Of a stretch of 64,000 nucleotides of DNA, positions 36,580-48,600 are shown one piece after another. Positions within the stretch are counted from its first letter, which is position 1, and every line of letters begins with the position of its first letter. The translations under genes and the position numbers were made by a program. Origin of the DNA: Apostichopus japonicus (taxonomy: Eukaryota; Echinodermata; Holothuroidea; Aspidochirotida; Stichopodidae); NCBI RefSeq assembly GCF_037975245.1, contig NC_092562.1:26463054-26527053 (forward strand). The letters run 5' to 3'. Below the pieces are notes generated by a model. That model did not search any database, was not told where the DNA came from, and saw only the letters and a program-made list of their open reading frames with translations.

Positions 36580-37344
36580 TTATTCAAAGTTGTAAGGCTT
36601 ACCATCTGAGCCCCTCCAACACCCTCCAGAGAAGCGAAGTTTAGTCCCTTGTTGGTATAGTTCATTGACCTGATTTTTCCAGCGTCTTTTTTCCCGCAAA
36701 TCTGGGATAGTTAAATCGTCTATAATGTAGCATCCCTTTCCGTTCAAGGCCCGTCTTGCATCCTTCATCACCCGAACCTTATCTGGAAAAAAGGCCATCC
36801 TGACCAAAATATGTCTTTCTCGCCCCTCAACAGGTCTACCATCTCTGTGGGCTCTCTCTATCTGGGGGGTGGGGATTCCCATCTCTGTGAGGATATCTGA
36901 AACAATCTTGCGACAATCGTCCTCTCTTTCTCGCTTAATGCCTACCAACCGGAAGTTGTTACGCCTTGAAATGCGTTCTTGTTTATTCAATAATCGCTCA
37001 TGATCTTCTTGTCGTCTCTCCAGATGTTCCACTTTCTTGGCCAAACAATCGTTATCTTTTCGTAGAGATGAAATTAATTTACTTTGTTCCTCTAAGGCTT
37101 TGGCAAATTCCTTTCTGATTTTTTGGAGTTCAGAATTAATGTTCTGAATGGCTGTATCTAGGCCTTGCAGTCCCGTACCTAACGCCACGTCATCCTCTAA
37201 CACGTTCTCTACATCAGTAACAAGATCTGTTAGGCTCGCCGTAGGCCTAGGCTGGATAGGAGTAAGCCTAAGCTGGGTGTCGGCTTCCTCATCTTTCTTC
37301 TTATTTTTACTCCCGACGGGCCTGCCTCTTTGCTTTCTTTCCAT
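36580..37344 (-). CDS. LINE ORF1: L1 ORF1p-like RNA-binding protein
   Basis: The open frame reaches to 37377, but I take the Met at 37344 (MERKQRGRPVGSKNKKK) as the start because the 11 residues before it look like untranslated sequence. Order: a basic N-terminus with an AT-hook-like RGRP, a long coiled coil (about residues 60-135, rich in Leu/Glu/Lys), then an RRM-like segment (RRNNFRLVGIKRE) and a C-terminal domain (ERAHRDGRP, RHILVRMAFFPDK). This is the plan of L1 ORF1 proteins, which form trimers, coat the element RNA and act as chaperones. About 254 residues. No disruptions. Confidence 0.85.
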   Translation of the reverse strand: MERKQRGRPVGSKNKKKDEEADTQLRLTPIQPRPTASLTDLVTDVENVLEDDVALGTGLQGLDTAIQNINSELQKIRKEFAKALEEQSKLISSLRKDNDCLAKKVEHLERRQEDHERLLNKQERISRRNNFRLVGIKREREDDCRKIVSDILTEMGIPTPQIERAHRDGRPVEGRERHILVRMAFFPDKVRVMKDARRALNGKGCYIIDDLTIPDLREKRRWKNQVNELYQQGTKLRFSGGCWRGSDGKPYNFE

Positions 37345-37482
37345 AATTACGGTATAAAAACAGTAAAGGCTCACCAAAAGTGGGTGATTTTCTCAGAAAA
37401 TGGAAGAAAATACAATCCAAAAGAGAAAATATCTACAGCCGAACTTCAAGCACGTCCACTCAGTGCGACATCACAGTATCGA

Positions 37483-37509
37483 ATCAATAATAATAATAAT
37501 AATAATAAC
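37483..37509. repeat. (AAT)n microsatellite at the 5' end of the LINE
   Basis: AATCAATAATAATAATAATA and a few further units, then A-rich sequence. This is the other side of the LINE target. Confidence 0.85.
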
Positions 37510-37555
37510 AATAATCATAAAAAAAAAATAATCAGCAGCTATATTAACAACACTT

Positions 37556-37735
37556 AAGCAACTACTAATGTGAAAGAAGCCCGCAAGGGCTCATGGATTA
37601 CAACTTATTCGTCGGGTGGCTTCTGATTCAACATTTTAAACACAAATTTTGAATCATTTTCAACTTTCAAGCGCTATGATCTAGATGGAATAGCGCTATA
37701 TAAATATTAATTGTTATGTTATGTTATGTTAACTT
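37556..37735 (+). repeat. SINE-like repeat with (TTATG)n tail
   Basis: Ends in TAGCGCTATATAAATATTAA followed by TTATG repeated four times. The GCGCTATATAAAT phrase just before a short-unit tail is typical of the 3' end of marine-invertebrate SINEs. The 5' part (AAGCCCGCAAGGGCTCATGG) shows no clear tRNA A/B boxes, so the class is uncertain. Confidence 0.4.
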
Positions 37736-38254
37736 AGAAGGTCATTTTAGATGGAGAAACCGTATATTGCTCTTGGACTAAAAGGAAACCTTACTATGAC
37801 CCGGCCGGGTAGGCCCATCGAAACCGGAACCTACAGATTGCTTAGCCTCATTGCTTCAACTGCCACCGCCTTTATCCACTCGGCCACAGCACCGGTAACA
37901 TTGTCTGATGCTGTTCAATTTTTCTATAAAGTTAGCATATGCCTAGCCTGTGTCTACACTAGTGGAGAGGAGATGAGGAATATAAAGTGTGCATGCATGA
38001 AAAGTCAATAGAGGGTATACACTATATAATCTTTGACTTGTTTAATTTTTGCTAAAGAGGGTAGTGTGCATAGGTTACCTTGAACCACAAATACGCGGGA
38101 CGCAATTTCTGTAAATTTATTATTCAATAGACATCGAAACGGAGCCATCCTGTGACGAAGATACAAGTTCTAGAAATTATTGTGAATTTTATCTTCACCT
38201 GTCATAATCCGTAAACTACAGAAGTGCAAGTTAATTGCTACAAATAGCAAAAGG

Positions 38255-39716
38255 CAGTTGCGTAGCTACTGGGGGGGCCTGGGGGGCGAGGCGCTTCGCG
38301 CCAACTTATGGTGGCGCTACGCTTAGAAAGTCTGGGTACAAGCTTTGCCCCTCCCTTGGCAAATTCCTCGCAAAGCGCCTGTCTAACCGTGTCACAATTT
38401 GTTACTATATATGACCGAAAGTAGTTTTAACTTTTTTTTTTCGAAATGAATAGCTAGACGGACCGCATCCGTAATGAAATTTGGTTTGCATCTTGTGTAT
38501 GAGTGTAAGTACGTACAATCATATCTTTGATCCACATCGATATGGGTTCACTGGGTTTCCATTTGGCCTGTTTCCTACAAGATTTCTAACCACAGGTGCG
38601 TAGCCAAGGGAAGGGGGGGGGTGAGGGGATGGAGACCGCCCTCCCCCTCGAGCATATTTTCTTGGTATTTTCTATGATATCGAAGTTTTATAGTAGCCGT
38701 TATAAGAGGTTTTAATATTTTTACACCAATAATTTAACTGTGTCTGAATTTTCCTTGACCAACATTCTTCATAAATACTTCCCTCTACTCGTACAATTTT
38801 GACCGGTCTGTTAGTGGTTGAGGGGGTTTTTTCTATATTGGTTGTCCATAGATGAAATTTTGTGCAACATTATGGGTATGTTTTGAAGTGAATTTAATAT
38901 TCAAATTCTGAACAAATAATGGGTTTAAAACCTTGAAAAGTGGGGCTGACGGGTATTGTGGGGCGTTACGTAGAATTACCTAAAAAAGCAATGATCCACA
39001 GGAGATGCAATGAGGTCGAACATGATGTGTGACTGGTGACAATCTTGAAAAAAGGTTATGAATGAAAAAAAAAAACTATTAGGAAAAACTTGGTTCTCAG
39101 GCAAAAGTGTACATCTGGTTGGTTATTTTCAAGCCCGAGAAGTGCCAGTTCCTGTGATCTGGAGGGCTATCAAAACCAGAAATTTTCTTGTACGCTGCGC
39201 GCCAACCAATGGTGGCGATCCGCTTTGATAATAACTCGCCTGCATCCAAGCAGATGTCCCCCAATATTTGAAACAGATCGCCGCCCCTGCAGGTATTCAT
39301 ATATTGCCTCGAGTCAAATGAATATATGTCATTGAATAGTCCACAAAACAACTTTTTTATGGCCACGAAACTGTCGAAACATGATTTTCCACTACTGGTA
39401 GAGATGTAAAATATTGGGAATTCTGAAATTCCTGCAAATGATGCCAACTTCCCTCAAGTTAAGAGTCTGGCTGAGTTGGCAAGGCCAGTCAGCATGAAAG
39501 AGAAAAAACTTTTTTTGCATTTCTGTCACCAAAGTTGCTATTTTGCCTCACAGGTGCCATCTCCTGCGATCTGGGGGGTGCTGAAATCTCAAATTTTCGT
39601 TATACGCTCCGCGCCAATCAAGGTGGCGCTCCGCTTAGATAGTAACCTCCGGCCCCCCAAAAGAAAGAACAGACCCCCATGGCACCCCCACTCAAAAAAT
39701 CCTAGCTACGCCACTG
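38255..39716. mobile_element. Composite hAT-type structure between genes A and B
   Basis: Outer ends CAGTTGCGTAGCTA (left) and, read inward from the right, CAGTGGCGTAGCTA. They are flanked by an exact 8-bp duplication GCAAAAGG (38247-38254 and 39717-39724). Inside, a CGCCTG end at about 38380 is followed by TCTAACCG, and TCTAACCA precedes a CAGGTGCGTAGCC start at 38593. Two elements therefore seem to be joined around a 196-bp unique segment. Hairpin cores lie at about 38290-38335, 39186-39235 and 39600-39645. No transposase frame. Confidence 0.75.
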
Positions 39717-39724
39717 GCAAAAGG

Positions 39725-42470
39725 TAGATCATGGTGTAGAAATTTGAGATATTTATTCGACAATGTTTCTGTGTATCGATCGGCGTCCCAAGGGAGCGCC
39801 AAGTTGTGATTTCTAGAAAACATGATATAGTTACAGCTAACCTGATTGATCGTTTTCACCGTTAACCAGTTTGTCGTTATTTCGCTTTTATTTACCTTGA
39901 ATACTAAGTGATCAAGTTTTTGTTAGCACTGCTGGTTGATTCAGCCAAAGAAGTAGGTATTCTCATTGATTAATTCACGTATAATTTCTTATAATAACTT
40001 CGATCATGTCTTTAGAAGTTACGCTTGTGGGCCTAACAGTAAGCAGTTTAGGCTACGTACTGAATTATCTGAGTATGTACTTGACAACTTTGTCTAACCA
40101 GCTGTTTTTGCGGGTGGGTCAGGTGTTTACATTTATCTGTAAGGGGGTCGTGTGTGATCATGCGTATTGTTTTTGTCAATATTCTTTGGTTTGGCGAGCC
40201 TTGGGAAGGTCATGTCAGTCGTTTTTCTTGATTTCAGGCTGGGTAGATATGAGTGTGTTTAACCATGGAGCTATAAACAGAGCTCCATGGTTTAACTAGG
40301 CTTACTGTTTATGCACGCGGACAAATTTACGGCGCGGTAAGTTTGCAAAGTGTTGGCGTTCTTCTAAAATGAATATCTTCATTACTTTCTTTATTTCTTG
40401 AATACAGATTGAATATCAACTTATGAAAAAGCGGAATTCGTCAGCGAGTATACCTCCTTGCTCCGTGCGCCAGACAATGAGTAAAGTTTGCTGTCCAGTA
40501 ATAGCTCTGATGAAATAAATATCCTGATACACTACTTTTATGTACAATTACACAATGGCATGACTAACAATCTTTGGCCTCTGACGACCTCAGATGACCC
40601 TTGACCTCCACTAAACAACATAACTATGTTACTCAATATAACACATGCACACGAGTTATGCCTCCTATCGCCATCATGACTGCACAAGTTTCTCTTGCCA
40701 TCGAAACAAAAAAAGGCAAACTAAGAATAAACCCAAACAAACAAAATGCAAAAAACAAACATTCTTACCCGAGACTACCATAAAAGAAGAATAAACAAGA
40801 CAACTCACCCCCCCCCCCCAAAAAAAAAAACATATGGAATCGAAGCTAACATTTGATTACTTCATTCATTTCGATATCATTCCCGCGTGCTGACAGTTCA
40901 GAATCGCTGTAAATATTTGAATATATTATGTTTCGAATTCATTTGGTAAGGAATAAGGTCTATTCTGTCTACTCACTGAGTTACTAAGCACACTTTTATA
41001 ATAACTATAATAATTGCAACAATAACAACAATAATCATAATAAGAAATTGAATAATAATAATAACAAAAATGATAATAATAATGATATAAACAAATAATA
41101 ATAATATTCGTTCACATCCCTTTTCGCACAACTAAATATATTACAACAACAGTCACAACATATTGAAGGGTAATCCAGTGTTTCCTTGGAATGGTTGCAC
41201 AGGACGTCGTGTGTATACCTCATTTAACTCAGTCATCTCAAGCCTTGAAGGTTGCACACATGTAACATTCATAGCAAACCATCAGCAATGGCTCATTCTC
41301 CTCAAAAATCATTTCGATTGAAACTTTAAGTTATATATATATATATAGGCTTCATTTTACTTATGCCAATTTTAACTGAAATGTTGTTGAACATGTTTTT
41401 CTGTGAACTTCTGCAAATGGACCAAATTTTGAGGAAGCAGAAGGGATATGGTTGATGGAGCTGTTTGACTTTAATTGGGCGAACTTGTCGCTTCTTTTGG
41501 GCATCTGGATATTTTTGCTTGAGTATGTAAAGTGTATCGCTTCAAGACAGCTGTAAGAAACCTGTGGTATTATCGATCCCCATCTGCTGGTTGGATTCAT
41601 ATGCTAGCATATTTATGGGCAGCACTTTGAATTACAAGTGAATCTACAGAAGATCGTGCTGATGATACAAATTAAGAATAGGCAAAAACATTTTTGTTAT
41701 TTTGTGTGATAATATCTAAGGGAAGCAATGATTACTGATTTTTTGACAACAACTAAGTGATTGTAAACATTCAAATCCAAACATGTAAATATATAAATTC
41801 ACAAATGAAAAGAATTTAGTTTTTACCGTGCTATAGAAAATGTTTTCTTTCATTTAGGATCTTTGTTTCATTAATTTCTGGAAATAATACAATATCAAGG
41901 TACTTTTCGTAGTGTACAGTAGCAATGTCATGCTGGCCATCACATGCAGACTTTAAATTTTATTTATTCTCTACATTGCAGACAGCTTTACAACTCAAAG
42001 CCAATCATGGCAATGACAATAACATTCAAAACAGAAGTTCATTCCAAAATCTTTCATATTATCTAATTAAGCTAATGAGCTTCACCTACACCTACACAAG
42101 AGAACGAACATGGTAAGACGGTCAACCTTCATCAGGCAGTGAGAATCATTATGGTTAGTTAAAGCAGAAGAGAAATCTTAAAATGAGAGATTACTTGTTT
42201 TACCTTGTATTAAAGAATAAGCTTCAGCTGTGACCGAATCTATAGCAACATTGTAGGAATGATATAAATTAATTAACATCGTCTTCTCACGTGTAAAAAA
42301 AACCCGTTGAACCGTAGTCTATATACTGATATAATTGTGTATTCCAGTTCATGAGTACTTTATTGTCAAATGCTTATTTTGGGTTCATTGTTACGATCTG
42401 TCTCTGAAGGCCCCATCAATCGTTGTATCAAGTTTAATCCCAAATTACCCATAAATGATTCAATTGCAAA
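39725..42470. other. Intergenic region downstream of gene B
   Basis: No gene recognised. It holds a hairpin with 12-bp arms (40261-40292), one diverged unit of the DR1 repeat (about 40575-40670), a C10/A10 run (about 40809-40830) and an (AAT)n-like degenerate tract (about 41010-41105). The 97-codon open frame at 40006 has no family features. Confidence 0.45.
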
Positions 42471-42473
42471 AGA

Positions 42474-42479
42474 TTTATT
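42474..42479 (-). promoter_or_regulatory. Candidate poly(A) signal of gene B
   Basis: AATAAA on the minus strand about 140 bases past the gene B stop codon. The hexamer is common in AT-rich DNA, so this is only the nearest good candidate. Confidence 0.35.
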
Positions 42480-42619
42480 ATACTAATATTATTCTTAACT
42501 TCCTTGTCATAATAAGCATAAAAGATGCAATACAAAATGATTATCCTTTCGTTTGCTTCAATCTAAAGATGTAGAAGAATATCTGAAATTTAAAATTAAT
42601 AAAAAAATCAAAATTCTTC

Positions 42620-42694
42620 TCAGTAGATCACAGAATAGTCATCTTGGTTGTTCAAATAACACCTCAGTAACTTCAGACACAGCATGTAGTTTTC
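42620..42694 (-). CDS. Gene B: last exon, C-terminal helix and stop
   Basis: A 75-nt exon (phase 0): ENYMLCLKLLRCYLNNQDDY, SVIY, stop TGA at 42620-42622. It matches the QYxFxYxxxLEYL helix that ends a D2 domain, so little if any C-terminal tail exists. Acceptor is a long T run ending CAG. Confidence 0.83.
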   Translation of the reverse strand, partial: ENYMLCLKLLRCYLNNQDDYSVIY

Positions 42695-45600
42695 CTGAAA
42701 AAAAAAAATAAAATATGTATTAGGAATCAACATTGTTTGATGTAGTTCCTGAAAAGATTAAATCTAATTGATAGGATAAGACTGAGATATTAATATTGTA
42801 AATATATCGTTTTCAAAGTTAAAGATGGCAAGATGATCTTCAAATTCATCAATCATAACAAAGAGAATAATCAGTAAGACTTTATGAAGTTCTCTGGATT
42901 TCCAAGCAATAAATGTATTCTTCAATATCATGTAACTTCATGCATTTTTTTTATTGTTTGCTAAATATAAATGAATGCTTGTTTAAAGGAAGTTTCACAT
43001 TAAAATATAACCTGTGATAACATGAAGTTCACATTTTTCCTTCTCAATTTCTGCACAGCCAGATATAAATCACAGGCGCCTTCTGTCTCCAGACATTGTA
43101 TTTGAGCTTTAGCTGTGACATACACAGCACTGACACCAACTCCATTTCTGAAATAAAAATTAGCAAAGTTCAGTTTCTCCTGAATTACTGCTAAACTATG
43201 TGTATGCATTTTAAACATAAAGAAGACAAACTTGTTAATAGAAGCCCTACTAACTGCTGGTTTTAAAGTCTTGTGCAATGCAGCCTTATATAACTGCTTT
43301 TTATACAATCATTATTTATCCAAAAATCTTAGCTTTTATGATCCGGCTAATATGTACAAATCAGCAAATATACATACAGACAGTGCATAACTGTAGGACC
43401 AGATGTTATGTTTCTAGTTGACTGAATGAAATCCAACATCTTATGAAGATCTTCATCATCACCAAGAAATGCTTCAAAAGTCAAGTGATTCACAATAACT
43501 GATTCCTGAGAAAAAGATCAAGTGAAAATTTATGAAATTACTTGATGTAGTTAAGATATGTACAATGAGAGGTGGAATCAGTTGGGTAACTATTTATCAA
43601 GCAAAGCATAGAGAGCCATTCATTGTACTAAAAACCGTGATTTAATCCAAGAAGATGAATCATATTCTTATATGTTTTACGTCATGATTTCTGAGATTAC
43701 CGGATGATCTTGGTGTATGACTTCAAATTTCTGTGTTCTGAACAGATCTTGACTTTCGGTGTTAACACACTTCACTGTTACAGATCCATACGTGATCAAC
43801 CCAGAATCTGGCCAATACTTTGCAGATGTCTGTTGAATTACACAATGAAGAGGGAGGAGTAGACAATAAAAAATATCTAACCATCTTCATTATGCTTTTT
43901 ATGCTTGTTATAATAACAACTTGTAAAATAAATATAGTTTTATATTAACGTTAAGATCCATTAAGTTTACTTTTATTACAAAGCAGATCATCAATTGATA
44001 TGAGAAAATGGATGTTTAGAATGTGCTTGGCTTGTGGATGTGAGAAGTTTCATGCAGACAGACCAAGTGGCCTATTTTTAAAAAGCTTACATGTCATAAA
44101 TTTCTTACAAAAGTAATTCATGTGTTTTTACAAACCTTGTTAGCTGTGCTCATGTCATTCAGCATGATAATGGTACTGCATTTGTAATCATAGACAAGTC
44201 TCCAAAAATCTTCCAGGATTGAAGCCAGAGGATCTTGGGTCAAAATTATAGACCCATCATCCTATATTAAACATAGAAATCATTTTTAATAAGAAACTAA
44301 GGCGTTCAGGCAGCGAAATATTTGAAACAAGCATTTTCAACACCTAAATATTTTCTGAACAAACATATCTGGTAGTTCTCTTGTGTTGCTTTAAATTAAA
44401 ATTCCTCAATCAGACCTTTTGATCAAAACCACATCCATATAATTTTTTTTTAGTATCGAGCTATACATTTTAAATTCTTTTTGCATAGTTTAAAGTATTA
44501 ATTCACTGTTGAATGGTATATTCCTGCAAGACCATATACCATTATGACATTATGGACGACATACTACTTACCGATAAACATAATTTACACTGATACAACA
44601 ACATCAATAGTTAAAGTTAAAGGGCACTGACTAAATGCTGATATATTGTATACACTCAAAAATCATTGCACTTCAGGTTGTATCTGTATACTGCTGTTTA
44701 TCTGTCAGATTGTATTTACATAACGCTGTTTATCTTTCAGAAATTACCTCAGCATTTGAGGCACATCACATTACGGACGACTTAGTTTAACACACATAGT
44801 GTTTAGTCAGTTGCTCAGATGTAACACCAAACTTGGTAGGGAACTATGTAACATTTAAGGCATAATATCACAATTTTATGGAGCATATACAATTTGTCAG
44901 CTACTAAAACAGTGTTGAATTTTGTATCATCACACAAAGGACGCATTCCTCAAAATCATGTGAGTCTTGTGTTGCTTGCCTAAATTATAATATAGAGTCT
45001 AGCAAAAATTGTTCACTATGCAGGCTACTGTGTAGGCTCAAATACCATCCTTTCTCCTGATATATAAGAGCTTATGCTAGAATACAATCAAAATTTACAA
45101 GTATTTATAATACCATTAGTTTAAGAAATGCTTGTGAGTAAACCTTCATGTATGGATGTACTAACCTCTAACTTGGTAGCATTTACATAATCATTGCTGC
45201 CATGAGTAACACCATTTGACTTCAAGACTGGTCTGTATGAGTCCACTGTAAATAATTCAATAAATCATCAATGAAAAAAATTGTTGGATACTTTTATGAT
45301 GGCAAATAAGTCTGAATAAACAATTCATTTCAATTGTCATTGTAAACAAAGTTTGAAGCAACTTTAATTAATTTAATCCATTTTCATTGATTTCATATCT
45401 ATTTAAACATTTGATAGAAACTAAAAACAGCCATGTTCAAAGCTATTATGCTTCAGTAAACATAAATCAATTCACACCACACCTTCATAGGTTATTACAC
45501 TTGAGAAATTGGCCAAACACTTAAATTATGGTAACAAAAAACAAGTTTCGTTTTTTCAATATATAAGAAGACAAATTTGAAATGAAGCAGTTTCAATAGT

Positions 45601-48600
45601 TGTGCTAAATAAGTGCCTAAATATAAAAAAGGCATATACAGAATTAAGAGGTATATTTAGACTTTAATTACGATTTTTATAAGTAGCTTAAAGCGGGATG
45701 TTCTGCTAAAAAATAACAATCAACTCAAAACTTTCGAGTACTGAATAAGTTAGTAGACTGAACCCTTATTTGCAGGGCCAGAGGAGAATGAACTTTATGA
45801 AAGAGACAGTGTGGCTTTTAGGTCTCTGAAGCAGACTCATTTGTAGGGATGGAGGTTCTCCTCCGGAAACAAATGAGACGTTAAAGGTATTTTCAAGTGG
45901 CTACAAAAGCAAGGTTTACTAATAAATACTTTGTGTGAGGTTAAAAGAAAGAGAGGGGGTTCCTATTCTCCCGCAGCAAAAAAACAAAACAAAAAACCCA
46001 ACAACAACTGACAATCGGAGGAGGAAGCAAGGTCCCTCTGGCCCTCCCCATTTGGGCACGCCATTGATTGAAGGCTTTGTACATACAAGGAATGATTCCA
46101 GGAAATCTGTTTTTGTAGGCATTCTCTTTGGATTCTCCCATCTGCTGCTGCTGTTGCATCTTAAGTTCTTTGATTTTTGTCAGTGCCTGAAGGAGTAATT
46201 AAGAAACCAGAATCCTCACAATATTAATAATATCGACGAACATGACATTCAAAAGTCAGTAAGCTAAACATGTACTTGATGATTAGCCTTCAAATTAACA
46301 ACCTCAGCAGTGACATTTTTAGTGTCCATTAGTTAACGTTAAGATATTTCTAAAGATGTTTCTTACGATTGTCCAGGGAAAATGAGAGAAATGAATAGTG
46401 ATATTAACTTGATTTGACTTTAGTGAGATGTTTGTAACCGTACTGTAAGTCTAATGTACTGAATCACATAACCACTGATGACAGGTGAATGTGTAAATAT
46501 AACTTACATGAAATATATAATTAAATTTGTCCTAATAAACAGGATTCTAGGAACAGATAAATGGATATGTGTTGACATACATGCATCCAAAGGAATCATT
46601 TGCAGACATTCAACTTACAGAAAATTCTTGAACAGCTTTACAATTCAATGTCTGATCATCCATGTCCTTAAACTCCTCTGCTAATGTTATTGTTTTCTCT
46701 GGTGTAAGCTGAGCCTGCTGCAAGGTGTCGTAGATATACAGATACTGCACCTGTTGAAATTACCAAAACTATTAATGAGTTTTCAAAACATCAATTAGTT
46801 GGAAATTACCAAAGTAAACCAGCAGAGTATATTTAAATGAGTAAACCATATTGCAATGCTCAATTAGTTTTCATTCTCCTCGGCATGCATGCTGATTAAA
46901 TGTTCAATGGAGCCTTGTTACAGTTTAATGGAGTTACTAAGTATTGGGCCCTTAAAGCTTTGATCAAACATAAATACTCTTAGATGTATAGGAATGAAAA
47001 ATATAAATTTGGGGGTTTATCAGCAACTTATGCCATATTCTACTTAGGTCACTTTTTTAATTACTGATGATGTTGAATTAAATGAAAATAAATAAACTAA
47101 AGTAACTTAAACATCATTTCATAAAAAAGTAAACTTAAAGTTACATTTAGTTTATTGCAGCAGTAAAACACATTTTACCCAATAGCAAGTCACATTAGAC
47201 TTGAAGAAAAAATATTTTGACAAACACAAAACCTGCTGGTAAAATTATTATTTCAGTAAATGTGAATTTATTACTAAATCACAAACCCGGGTAAGGACCA
47301 TGTCCATTCTGTCTTCTCTCATATTTCTGATGACATTATAGATGCTGATCGTGCTGTTAGATCTAAGCACATCCACAAGTTGGTACAGGGCTAGAAAAGT
47401 ACCTGTTGATCCACTCCCATCTCTGTTAAAAAAATTCATTGCCGAATTATTTACTGCAAATTCACTTCTATGTAAGCATTCATGATAAACATCTTAATAA
47501 ATTATCTTTAGTTCACAAACACTTTTTCAAATAGTATTTGGTGTTTGTTTTGCTACGATGGAAAAGTAGCCTATAGTCAACCTTATCGGTAAGTGGTGAA
47601 AGATTTAACTTCAAATACACTGCATTAAGGAGTGTGTCTAATATTATTCCATTTGAAATAATTAGACAATGCTATTATGGTAAGAAAATTTACATATTAC
47701 TTTCATGTAGGTCTGAATCCTAAACTATCAAGTACATGAGCAGAAGACTTGTTACCTGCAGTGGATGAGCATAGGTGACATTTTGGTCTCCACTTGCTTC
47801 ATCTTCACCTGTTTAATGAAATCAATCAGGTTTGTGTAATCTTCTGGAACTCCTCCTTTAGGCCAACCATGAAACTGAAGCTGGTGGACATATAGAATTT
47901 TGTCATCCTGTATCGAGAAATAACAAAATGTAATAATGAGTGTTATGTCACAGAGCTAAAGGTAGGATTTCAAGATAGATAATCCAACTACATCTGACAA
48001 AATTAAAATACAAATGTAAACAAAGACACATAGAGTAATGTTTGTGTGTAGAGCATGTATCACATCAACTATATAGTAGCATTCATCTGTATCAATTTGT
48101 TGTTGAGGACATACATCATGATAACAAGAATGATGCATGTTACAAAGAAAGGATAAGATTGCCAAAACAGGCCTCAATTCCTTTACTAACAAATGTTTGA
48201 GGTTTTATATGAAGTACTTAACCTCTTCCATGTTATATAAACACATGTGGAAACCCTAAGTTACCTGTTTATCACAGTGTAAAACACACAAAAAAGAAAC
48301 AATACATGATCATGTGTGGAAAACATGAATTTGTGGAACCAAATTTACTACTAAAATGGCATTGTGTCATTGTGTTTCTTTGTGTAATTCATGTAAAAAT
48401 GTATGGAAAAGGGATCTAGACACATAAGACAAAGTGATAAACTGTACGTTTTGATATATAGAAAATCTAACACAATTTAACTCAAGCATATAGTAGTGTT
48501 TGTAACTGCCTTATTCCTGTACACTATTAAAATACCAAATTAATCTGTATACTTTTAAATGACTCACTAAAAGTAGACATAAGGGATATGTACATCAACA

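Noticed and set aside
40006-40299. 97-codon plus-strand frame with hydrophobic stretches
   Set aside because: Resembles a membrane protein only superficially, has no family motif, and its end runs into the hairpin at 40261-40292.
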